DNA from: Clostridia bacterium
Lineage (GTDB): Bacteria; Bacillota; Clostridia; Lachnospirales; WQUN01
Direction of reading: 5' to 3'
DNA: 26,729 nt
NCBI GenBank assembly: GCA_025997155.1
Contig: BNUF01000013.1
Span: forward strand, 1 to 26,729
Of this stretch, positions 20,199 through 26,729 are shown piece after piece; the first letter of the stretch is position 1, and each line of letters begins with the position of its first letter. Below the pieces are notes generated by a model. That model was not told the DNA's origin. It worked only from the letters and a program-made list of their open reading frames with translations, and made no database searches. The position numbers were made by a program, and so were the translations under genes.

Positions 20199-20741
20199 AT
20201 GAATTTAATGGAAATCTTAAACCTTGTAACGGAACATCAAGCGAAGATTACCCTGTTTCTTAATAATATCGACAATATAATCAAGGCGGCGATTGGCGTC
20301 GCCGCGCTGGTTATCGTTTTGCTGATTTTGAACATAATAAGCCTTGTTAAGATAAGCCGACTTAAAAAACGGCTTAACAAGTTTACGCAAAAAGGGGACG
20401 AATTCGACATTGAAAAAATGCTCGCCCAGTACATAGACCGTTCGAACGTCATAGACGGCAAGTATGACGAGGTTCTTTATCAAATCAAAGACATTAATTC
20501 GCGGCTTAGGTTCGCCGTGTCGCGTCTGGGGCTTGTGCGGTACAACCACTTTGAGGACGTGGGCGGCGACTTGTGTTTCGCGCTTGCGCTTTTGGACGAA
20601 AACAGCTCGGGCGTCGTGATTAACACGATTTTCTCGCGGGAGGGGTCGTATATATACGCGAAACCCGTGTTTGAAGGCGAAAGTTCAAACCCTCTTTCGG
20701 ACGAGGAGAAAAAGTCGATTGAGGTAGCGTTGAGGCGGTAG
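20199..20741 (+). CDS. DUF4446-family membrane protein
   Basis: A 180-residue protein with one N-terminal membrane helix (about 27-53) after a short polar head. A helical linker (KISRLKKRLNKF) follows, then a domain with FAVSRLGLVRYNHFEDVGGDLCFALALLDENSSGVVI in segments, which is characteristic of DUF4446. This family is regularly found after parAB in Clostridia; its function is unknown. The gene starts four bases after parB and ends two bases before ecfA1, so it belongs to the same transcript. Confidence 0.9.
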   Translation: MNLMEILNLVTEHQAKITLFLNNIDNIIKAAIGVAALVIVLLILNIISLVKISRLKKRLNKFTQKGDEFDIEKMLAQYIDRSNVIDGKYDEVLYQIKDINSRLRFAVSRLGLVRYNHFEDVGGDLCFALALLDENSSGVVINTIFSREGSYIYAKPVFEGESSNPLSDEEKKSIEVALRR

Positions 20742-20743
20742 AT

Positions 20744-21619
20744 ATGGACGATATTATAAAAATCGAAAACGTGACGTTTGAGTACGCAAGGTATGACGAC
20801 GACAAAAAGGTTACGCAAACGTACAGGGCTCTTAACAACGTCAGTCTCTCCATAGAAAAAGGGGATTTTGTCGCGGTTTTGGGGCATAACGGCTCGGGAA
20901 AATCGACGCTCGCCAAACTGATTAACGCCCTTCTTGTACCAAAAAACGGCAAAATATATGTGAACGGTATGGACACGGCGGATTCGTCGGAGGTTTACAA
21001 GATACGCCGAATGGCGGGTATGGTTTTTCAAAACCCCGACAACCAGATTATCGCGAATATCGTGTCGGAGGACGTGGCGTTCGGACCCGAAAATTTGGCG
21101 TTACCGCCGCCGATTATAAAAGAACGCGTGTATAACGCCCTTGAGAGCGTGAATATGACGGACTATGCCGACAGCCCGCCGCATTTCCTTTCGGGCGGGC
21201 AGAAACAGCGCGTGGCTATCGCGGGGGTTTTGGCTATGTCCCCCGAAATCATAATACTTGACGAACCGACGGCGATGCTTGACCCTGTCGGGCGAAACGA
21301 CGTGATGGAGACGGTCACGCGGCTTAACCGCGAACGCGGAATAACGATTATCCTTATCACCCATTTTATGGAAGAGGCGGCGCGGGCGAACCGCGTAATC
21401 GTTATGGACGACGGCGAATGTGTCCTTGACGACACGCCCCGCGCCGTTTTCTCGAATACCGAAAGACTTCGGGAGCTCTCCCTTGACGTTCCGCAGATGA
21501 GCGAACTCGCCGATATGCTCCGCAAAGAGGGCTTGGCTATCCACGAGGGTGTGCTTACCGTGTCTGATATGGTGGTCGCCCTGAACGCGCTTAAAAATGA
21601 TATTAAAGTTGAAGATTAA
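20744..21619 (+). CDS. ecfA1: ECF transporter ATPase EcfA1
   Basis: A 291-residue ABC ATPase of the energy-coupling module. Walker A is GHNGSGKST (47-55), the Q loop is VFQNPDNQI, the signature is LSGGQKQRVAIAG, and Walker B is IIILDEPTAMLDP with ITHFMEEA after it. It has the family's C-terminal extension of about 60 residues. With EcfA2 and EcfT it powers uptake by exchangeable S components. It follows the DUF4446 gene by two bases. An atypical feature is the toxin-antitoxin remnant inserted between it and ecfA2, two genes that usually touch. Confidence 0.95.
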   Translation: MDDIIKIENVTFEYARYDDDKKVTQTYRALNNVSLSIEKGDFVAVLGHNGSGKSTLAKLINALLVPKNGKIYVNGMDTADSSEVYKIRRMAGMVFQNPDNQIIANIVSEDVAFGPENLALPPPIIKERVYNALESVNMTDYADSPPHFLSGGQKQRVAIAGVLAMSPEIIILDEPTAMLDPVGRNDVMETVTRLNRERGITIILITHFMEEAARANRVIVMDDGECVLDDTPRAVFSNTERLRELSLDVPQMSELADMLRKEGLAIHEGVLTVSDMVVALNALKNDIKVED

Positions 21620-21636
21620 GCAAGGAGGAGATTTTT

Positions 21637-21825
21637 ATGGCTACATTGACCGAAGAACCAGAATTTATTTGCGACTGCTTTTACAACAGCGAACCGAAAT
21701 ATAACGCCAGAACTATGGCGGCAATTCAAGAAGCTCGCGACATAATGAGCGGAAAGATACAAACGAAGAAATATTACAGCGTCGCCGAACTTATGGAGGA
21801 TTTAAACAGCGATGTTGACGATTAA
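21637..21825 (+). CDS. RelB/DinJ-like antitoxin, truncated
   Basis: A 62-residue protein. Residues about 8-55 (EFICDCFYNSEPKYNARTMAAI and IQTKKYYSVAELMEDLNSD) match the C-terminal, toxin-neutralising part of RelB/DinJ-type antitoxins. The N-terminal ribbon-helix-helix of about 45 residues that normally dimerises and binds the operator is missing; the first residues MATLTEEP replace it. A strong AAGGAGGAG site precedes the ATG. The last 14 bases overlap the start of the following toxin remnant. The protein, if made, could still bind toxin but not repress. It is inserted between ecfA1 and ecfA2. Confidence 0.75.
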   Translation: MATLTEEPEFICDCFYNSEPKYNARTMAAIQEARDIMSGKIQTKKYYSVAELMEDLNSDVDD

Positions 21826-21984
21826 AAAAACGTCAAGTTTCCGCTTTCGGGTGATATGCTGGGATTCCGCGAGTGCCACATAACACCCGACTGGCTTCTT
21901 GTTTATAGTATCGAGCGGGATATACTAACGCTTACGCTGACCCATACGGGTACGCACTCCGATTTGTTTTCGAAAGGACATTAA
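21812..21984 (+). pseudogene. Internally deleted YafQ-type toxin gene
   Basis: The frame from 21812 begins MLTIKKTSSF, the usual N terminus of YafQ/RelE-type mRNA interferases. From 21841, in another frame, it reads PLSGDMLGFRECHITPDWL and then LVYSIERDILTLTLTHTGTHSDLF, the C-terminal half of YafQ. About 40 residues between them, including the first active-site histidine, are gone, and the join shifts the frame by one base. The remaining catalytic residues (His, Asp-Trp, terminal His) can still be seen. It overlaps the antitoxin gene by 14 bases in the normal TA arrangement. The toxin is therefore dead. Confidence 0.9.
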
Positions 21985-21985
21985 A

Positions 21986-22843
21986 ATGTCGATTGAATTA
22001 CAGAACGTGACATACACATATAACGCGGGGACGGTGTTCGCGAAAACCGCCATAGACGACGTTTCGCTTACGATTTCGCCGGGGGAGTTTGTCGGGCTTA
22101 TCGGGCATACGGGGTCGGGGAAGTCGACGCTGATTCAGCACCTGAACGCGCTTTTGACTCCGACGGCGGGACGCGTGCTGCTTGGCGGGGAGGACATAAA
22201 CGCCGACAAGTCAAAGCTGCGGGCGGTGCGCCAAAGGGTCGGGCTTGTGTTCCAGTACCCCGAACACCAGCTTTTTGAGGTGAGCGTCTACAAAGAGGTT
22301 GCCTTCGGGCTTAAACTAATGCAAACTCCGCATATGGAGGCGGACAGCCGAATCCGTGACGCGCTTTCGGCGGTGGGGTTGTCGGAGGATTACTATGAGA
22401 AGTCGCCGTTTGAACTTTCGGGCGGGGAGATGCGGCGCGTCGCAATCGCGGGGGTTTTGGCGATGAATCCGTCCGTGCTTATTCTGGACGAGCCGACGGC
22501 GGGGCTTGACCCACGCGGACGCGACAAGATTCTTTCGCAGATAAAGTATATGCGGGAGTTGCTGGGGATAACGGTTATTCTCGTATCTCACAGTATGGAA
22601 GATATCGCCAAACTTGCCGAGCGAATTATCGTTATGCATAACGGGAAAATCGCCCTAAACGGCACGGTTTCCGAGGTTTTCTCACAAGCGGACAAACTCG
22701 CGGAATGTAACCTGACCGTTCCGCAATCCACGATTCTTATGAAAGAATTGGCCGCGAACGGTTGGGACATAAGCACCGACGTTTACACGACAAGTGCCGC
22801 CCGCGACACGATTACGGCGGCGGTTAAAGGTGACGAAAAATGA
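21986..22843 (+). CDS. ecfA2: ECF transporter ATPase EcfA2
   Basis: A 285-residue second ATPase of the energy-coupling module. Walker A is GHTGSGKST, the Q loop is VFQYPEHQLFE, the signature is LSGGEMRRVAIAG, and Walker B is VLILDEPTAGLDP. The YPEHQLF variant distinguishes it from EcfA1 (NPDNQI). Its ribosome site AAAGGA lies within the last codons of the toxin remnant. It overlaps ecfT by four bases (ATGA). Confidence 0.95.
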   Translation: MSIELQNVTYTYNAGTVFAKTAIDDVSLTISPGEFVGLIGHTGSGKSTLIQHLNALLTPTAGRVLLGGEDINADKSKLRAVRQRVGLVFQYPEHQLFEVSVYKEVAFGLKLMQTPHMEADSRIRDALSAVGLSEDYYEKSPFELSGGEMRRVAIAGVLAMNPSVLILDEPTAGLDPRGRDKILSQIKYMRELLGITVILVSHSMEDIAKLAERIIVMHNGKIALNGTVSEVFSQADKLAECNLTVPQSTILMKELAANGWDISTDVYTTSAARDTITAAVKGDEK

Positions 22844-23640
22844 ACACACGCATATCTTTCGGGCAATTTTACCCCGCCGATTCGTATATCCACAAACTCG
22901 ACCCCCGCGTGAAACTGGTGTCGGTTTTTATCTATATCGTTATGATTTTCGCGGTGGAGTCCGTCCCCTCTTATTTCTTTGTCATGAGCTGCCTGTTTGT
23001 CGCAATGTACGCGTCACACGTGCCGTTTCGGTTTGTTATGAGGGGACTCCGCGCTATTTGGTTTATGATGTTCTTCACGGTCGCGCTTAATATTTTCTTC
23101 ACCCCGTCGGACGAATACCTTGTGCATTTTTATTTTATAAAGATAAGCGCGGACGGGCTTGTTTTTGCCGCGAAAATGGCGGTGCGGCTGTTTTTGCTTG
23201 TCACTGCGTCGTCGCTTTTGACGCTCACGACAACGCCGCTTTCGCTTTCGGACGCTATTGAATTTTTGCTCAAACCTCTGGCGAAAATCGGGTTTCCCGC
23301 GGCGGAAGTCGCTATGATGATGACGATTTCGCTTAGGTTTATCCCGACGCTTATGGACGAGACGGACAAGATTATTAAGGCGCAAAAGGCGCGGGGGGCG
23401 GATTTTGAGACGGGAAGTATTATGAAACGCGTACAGATGCTTGTGCCGATTCTTGTCCCTCTGTTCGTTTCGGCGTTTCGGAGGGCGGAGGAGCTGGCGA
23501 CGGCTATGGAGGCGCGTTGCTACCGCCCCGAGTCGCCCAGAACCAAAATGAAGGCACTCAAATTTGAAAGAATTGACTATATCGCGGTGGTCTGCGTGAT
23601 TGTTTTTATACCGCTTGTGATTGTTTCAAGGAATCTTTAG
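22840..23640 (+). CDS. ecfT: ECF transporter transmembrane protein EcfT
   Basis: A 266-residue membrane scaffold of the ECF module, with about five hydrophobic helices. The two coupling helices contain AQKARGADF (about 184-192) and AMEARCYRP (about 226-234), the Ala-Arg-Gly-type motifs that contact the ATPases; the second has Cys in place of Gly. It begins DSYIHKLDPRVKL, typical of the family. It is coupled to ecfA2 by overlap and to truA by a two-base gap. Confidence 0.94.
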   Translation: MNTRISFGQFYPADSYIHKLDPRVKLVSVFIYIVMIFAVESVPSYFFVMSCLFVAMYASHVPFRFVMRGLRAIWFMMFFTVALNIFFTPSDEYLVHFYFIKISADGLVFAAKMAVRLFLLVTASSLLTLTTTPLSLSDAIEFLLKPLAKIGFPAAEVAMMMTISLRFIPTLMDETDKIIKAQKARGADFETGSIMKRVQMLVPILVPLFVSAFRRAEELATAMEARCYRPESPRTKMKALKFERIDYIAVVCVIVFIPLVIVSRNL

Positions 23641-23642
23641 GG

Positions 23643-24377
23643 ATGAATATATTACTTACATTGGCATATGACGGCACAAATTATTGCGGCTGGCAAAAAC
23701 AGAAGAACGGCGTGTCGGTGCAGAGTGTGCTTGAGGCGGCGTTGTACTCCGTTTTTGGCGCGTATACCCCGACTGTCGGGGCAAGCCGCACGGATTCGGG
23801 CGTTCACGCTATGTCGCAAAAAGTGTCTTTTGTTGTTGAAAATTCAAAGATACCTGCCGCCAATCTCCCGAAAGTCATAAATTCAAAGCTGCCAAACGAT
23901 ATATCCGTGCGGGACGCGGAGTTAGTCGCGGGCGGCTTTAACCCGAGATTTCGCGCCGTCTCCAAAACATATGTTTACAGGATACTTAACGATACATACC
24001 CGAACCCGCTTTTGCGGAATTACACGTGGCACGTCCCGCGCGGGCTTGACGCGGGACTTATGGCGCAAGCGGGGGGATATTTTGTCGGGACGCGTGATTT
24101 CGCCGCGTTCGCGGCGGCGGGAAATTCGCACAAAACCACCGTGAGGACGATATATTCCCTTGATATAACAAAAGAGGATACAATAATTTCCATAACCGTT
24201 CGCGGTAACGCCTTTTTGTATAATATGATTCGGATTATGGCGGGGACTCTTGCCGCCGTCGGGGTTGGAAAAATCCCGCCCGAACGTATCCCCGAAATCA
24301 TCGTCTCGGGAGACCGCGAAAAGGCGGGGCAGACCGCGCCGCCGCAAGGACTTACGCTTTTAGACATAACATATTAA
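23643..24377 (+). CDS. truA: tRNA pseudouridine(38-40) synthase TruA
   Basis: A 244-residue enzyme that isomerises uridines in the tRNA anticodon stem-loop. The catalytic Asp51 is in GASRTDSGVHA (46-56). The start LTLAYDGTNYCGWQKQKNG and the C-terminal VRGNAFLYNMIRIMAGTL with PPQGLTLLDITY are also typical. The ecfA1-ecfA2-ecfT-truA order is conserved in Firmicutes. It is the last conserved gene of this operon. Confidence 0.96.
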   Translation: MNILLTLAYDGTNYCGWQKQKNGVSVQSVLEAALYSVFGAYTPTVGASRTDSGVHAMSQKVSFVVENSKIPAANLPKVINSKLPNDISVRDAELVAGGFNPRFRAVSKTYVYRILNDTYPNPLLRNYTWHVPRGLDAGLMAQAGGYFVGTRDFAAFAAAGNSHKTTVRTIYSLDITKEDTIISITVRGNAFLYNMIRIMAGTLAAVGVGKIPPERIPEIIVSGDREKAGQTAPPQGLTLLDITY

Positions 24378-24390
24378 AGGAGAATGTAAA

Positions 24391-24966
24391 ATGGGAGCTT
24401 TAGCGGAAAAATATCAAGACGAACGCCCGTATGAGGTTTTGGGCGGGCAAATATACTATATGGCAAGCCCTACGACAAACCACGGCACTGTCCAAAGCAA
24501 TATTTATAATATTTTCGAAAAGTTTTTAAAAGGTAAAAAATGCAGAGCCTTCAATGTACCCACGGATATTTTTTTTGACGACGAAAACACGCTAGTTCCT
24601 GATGTATTTATCGTATGCAACAGGGATATTATAAAACTTGACGGAATACACGGCGCGCCTGATTTAATCGTCGAGGTGCTTTCGAGAAGTACAGAAAAAA
24701 GAGATAAAAGCGTCAAGAAGAATGTATATGAAAAGTACGGCGTAAAAGAATACTGGCTTGTTGACGTTGTAAAGCGTTCGATAGATATTTACATTTTGAA
24801 AGACGGCAAGTACGAACTCGATAACGTTTACGGCATATACGAAAAAGAACTTTGGGATTGTATGAGCGACGAGGACAAAGCGAAAGTCGCCGCCGAGTTC
24901 AAAACCTCTTTGTACGGCGACGACTTGATAATACAACTTGCGGACGTTTTTGAGGATTTAATATAG
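24391..24966 (+). CDS. Uma2-family (DUF820) putative endonuclease
   Basis: A 191-residue protein with a PD-(D/E)xK-type core. It has YEVLGGQIYYMASPTTNHG, then LVPDVFIVCNRD (acidic residue), GAPDLIVEVLSRSTEKRDKSVKKNVYEKYGVKEYWLVD in segments, the pattern of the Uma2 family, common in cyanobacteria and some Firmicutes. The biological role is unknown; the nuclease activity is predicted from fold only. The start ATG has AAAGGAG upstream, 13 bases after truA. Its presence between truA and purL looks like a recent insertion because it is not part of either conserved group. Confidence 0.85.
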   Translation: MGALAEKYQDERPYEVLGGQIYYMASPTTNHGTVQSNIYNIFEKFLKGKKCRAFNVPTDIFFDDENTLVPDVFIVCNRDIIKLDGIHGAPDLIVEVLSRSTEKRDKSVKKNVYEKYGVKEYWLVDVVKRSIDIYILKDGKYELDNVYGIYEKELWDCMSDEDKAKVAAEFKTSLYGDDLIIQLADVFEDLI

Positions 24967-24980
24967 CGGGGAGTTTTGAT

Positions 24981-26729
24981 ATGTTAAGACGGGTGTATGT
25001 TGAAAAAAAGCGGGATATTTTCGCGGACAAACTAAAATCGGATTTGAACGAGAATTTGTTTCGGGGCGAGAAGGTAACGGATTTAAGGATTTTGAACGTG
25101 TATGACGTTGAGGGGCTTGATGATTGTGAGTACAACGCTTGCAAGTACACCGTGTTTGCCGAACCTCCCGTTGACGTTTTGTATGAGGACGATTATCCGC
25201 GAAAGGACGGGGATTTCGTTTTTTCGGCGGCGTTTTTGCCAGGGCAGTTTGACCAATGCGCGGACAGTTTGATACAATGCGTTCAGGCAGTCACGCAAAG
25301 AACCGTACTTGCCCAAACCTCGAAAACATATGTAATATCGGGGGAGTTGTCAGAGGACGAATTTTCGCGGATTAAAAAGTATTGCGTAAACCCTGTCGAC
25401 TCCGAGGAGATACCCGAGGGAAAACCCGCCGCAATCAAAGAAATCAACACCGAAATCACCCCTATGCGCGATTTTTCGGGGTTTACGGCGAAGTCAAACG
25501 AGGAAATCAAGGCTCTTCGCGCTGAACTTGGGCTTGCGATGAGTGACGAGGATTTGTTGTTTTGTCAGGATTACTTTAAGAACAAGGAACGCCGCGACCC
25601 CACCGAAACAGAGATAAAAGTTATTGACACATATTGGTCGGACCATTGCCGTCACACGACTTTTCTCACGGAACTAACGGAGATAGAATTTTGTGACGGA
25701 AAGTACAAAAAGTTGTTTGAGGACACTTTTGACGAATACCTGAAGATACACGACCCGCAAAAGAAAATAACCCTTATGGATATTGCGACGGCGGGAGTCC
25801 GCGCCCTCAAGCGAGAAGGGAAACTCCATAATCTCGACGAGTCCGAGGAAATAAACGCTTGCAGCATCGTTATCGACGTCGACACAGCGGGGCGAACCGA
25901 AAAATGGCTGCTCCTTTTCAAGAACGAGACCCACAACCACCCCACGGAAATCGAGCCTTTCGGCGGCGCGGCGACTTGTCTCGGCGGAGCAATCCGCGAC
26001 CCTCTTTCGGGGCGGGCGTATGTGTATCAGGCGATGCGAATCACGGGGAGCGGCGACCCGACCGCCCCCGTCTCCGAGACTTTGCGGGGCAAACTCCCCC
26101 AGCGAAAAATCAGCAAGACGGCGGCGGCGGGGTTTTCTTCCTATGGGAATCAAATCGGGCTTGCAACAGGGTATGTGAAAGAAGTGTACCACGAGGGATA
26201 CAAGGCGAAACGTATGGAACTCGGCGCGGTAATCGGCGCGGTTAAAAAGGAGAACGTGCGGCGCGAACGCCCCGAAGACTCCGACCTCATAATACTGACG
26301 GGCGGCGCGACAGGGCGGGACGGAATCGGCGGCGCGACAGGCTCGTCAAAGGAACATTCCGACAAGTCCCTTTTGGCTTGCGGCGCGGAGGTGCAAAAGG
26401 GCAACCCCCCGACACAGCGCAAACTGCAAAGGCTTTTCCGCGACAAGGACGCGGCGGCGTTAATCAAACGCTGCAACGATTTCGGCGCGGGCGGCGTCGC
26501 CGTGGCTATCGGCGAGTTGGCGGACGGTTTGGTGATTGACCTTGATAGTGTGCCGAAAAAATATGACGGACTGAACGGAACGGAGCTTGCGATTTCGGAA
26601 TCACAGGAGCGTATGGCGGTCGTCGTATCGGCAAAAGACGCAAAGCGGTTTATCGAGCTGGCGCAAAGGGAGAATCTGGGGGCGGTTGTCGTTGCGCGGG
26701 TGACGAAAGAACCGCGCCGATTACCGCGC
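24981..26729 (+). CDS. purL: Phosphoribosylformylglycinamidine synthase PurL, 5' part
   Basis: An open frame of 583 codons that runs off the right edge without a stop. It catalyses the ATP- and glutamine-dependent fourth step of purine synthesis. The sequence has TYWSDHCRHTTF (217-228) and FKNETHNHPTEIEP then FGGAATCLGG (about 313-336), with GGATGRDGIGGATGSS and FGAGGVAVAIGELADG further on. The N-terminal part of about 200 residues ahead of the HCRHTTF motif indicates the large single-chain form found in some Clostridia, which also carries a glutaminase domain; that part would lie beyond the window. The ATG has GGGGAG seven bases upstream. No riboswitch was seen in the 14-base gap. Confidence 0.95.
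   Translation, partial: MLRRVYVEKKRDIFADKLKSDLNENLFRGEKVTDLRILNVYDVEGLDDCEYNACKYTVFAEPPVDVLYEDDYPRKDGDFVFSAAFLPGQFDQCADSLIQCVQAVTQRTVLAQTSKTYVISGELSEDEFSRIKKYCVNPVDSEEIPEGKPAAIKEINTEITPMRDFSGFTAKSNEEIKALRAELGLAMSDEDLLFCQDYFKNKERRDPTETEIKVIDTYWSDHCRHTTFLTELTEIEFCDGKYKKLFEDTFDEYLKIHDPQKKITLMDIATAGVRALKREGKLHNLDESEEINACSIVIDVDTAGRTEKWLLLFKNETHNHPTEIEPFGGAATCLGGAIRDPLSGRAYVYQAMRITGSGDPTAPVSETLRGKLPQRKISKTAAAGFSSYGNQIGLATGYVKEVYHEGYKAKRMELGAVIGAVKKENVRRERPEDSDLIILTGGATGRDGIGGATGSSKEHSDKSLLACGAEVQKGNPPTQRKLQRLFRDKDAAALIKRCNDFGAGGVAVAIGELADGLVIDLDSVPKKYDGLNGTELAISESQERMAVVVSAKDAKRFIELAQRENLGAVVVARVTKEPRRLPR

Noticed and set aside
24967..24980. Purine riboswitch ahead of purL
   Set aside because: The gap between the Uma2 gene and purL is only 14 bases, too short for a riboswitch. 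purL is read through from upstream.
1..26729. CRISPR array or rRNA genes
   Set aside because: No regularly spaced direct repeats with unique spacers were found (the CACGA array has 5-base motifs only), and no rRNA-like sequence was seen.

Overview
The window looks like chromosomal DNA from an uncultured or little-studied anaerobic, flagellated, spore-lineage member of the Clostridia. The evidence is a full-length Spo0A, a Bacillus/Clostridium-type late flagellar gene order (comFC-flgM-flgN-flgK-flgL-fliW-csrA), an ecfA1-ecfA2-ecfT-truA cluster, soj/spo0J-type parA-parB followed by a DUF4446 gene, strong AGGAGG-type ribosome sites with frequent TTG and GTG starts, and sigma-A promoters that nearly all have a 17-bp spacer. 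The genus cannot be told from sequence reading alone.

Layout. 1-549 is gene-less and scarred. It holds a copy of the csrA 3' end, a promoter with a palindromic operator and no gene, and a tandem array of a CACGA motif. 550-1036 holds a tRNA-Ser(CGA) on the minus strand, a 108-residue membrane-protein gene, and a second copy of the tRNA 3' end that includes an encoded CCA. This looks like a very small integrated element or its remnant. 1043-2262 (minus) has an ECF S component and a lytic transglycosylase. 2367-10013 (minus) is a late flagellar operon headed by a DUF3006 gene and comFC; it carries two adjacent flgK paralogues. Divergent from it, spo0A (10224) has two tandem consensus promoters.

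11034-11655 is a dense non-coding region: tRNA-Arg(ACG), a short plus-strand transcript unit, and a convergent minus-strand unit whose ribosome site is locked in a hairpin. Together these resemble a type I toxin-antitoxin locus. 11656-13735 encodes two exported proteins, one with duplicated calcium-loop motifs. ung and a HAD phosphatase follow (minus), then a 163-bp fold-back MITE just upstream of a PrsW-like protease gene, a Nudix gene that overlaps a small acidic-tailed membrane protein gene, an intergenic region with a perfect 20-bp inverted repeat, and a lipoprotein gene.

18534-24377 (plus) is parA-parB-DUF4446-ecfA1-[TA remnant]-ecfA2-ecfT-truA, followed by a Uma2-family gene and the first 583 codons of purL, which runs off the window. 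The TA remnant is a short RelB/DinJ-like antitoxin gene followed by an internally deleted YafQ-type toxin gene. The energy-coupling module encoded here probably serves several S components, possibly including the one at 1043-1633. FlgM, FlgN, FliW and CsrA together couple hook completion to filament assembly.
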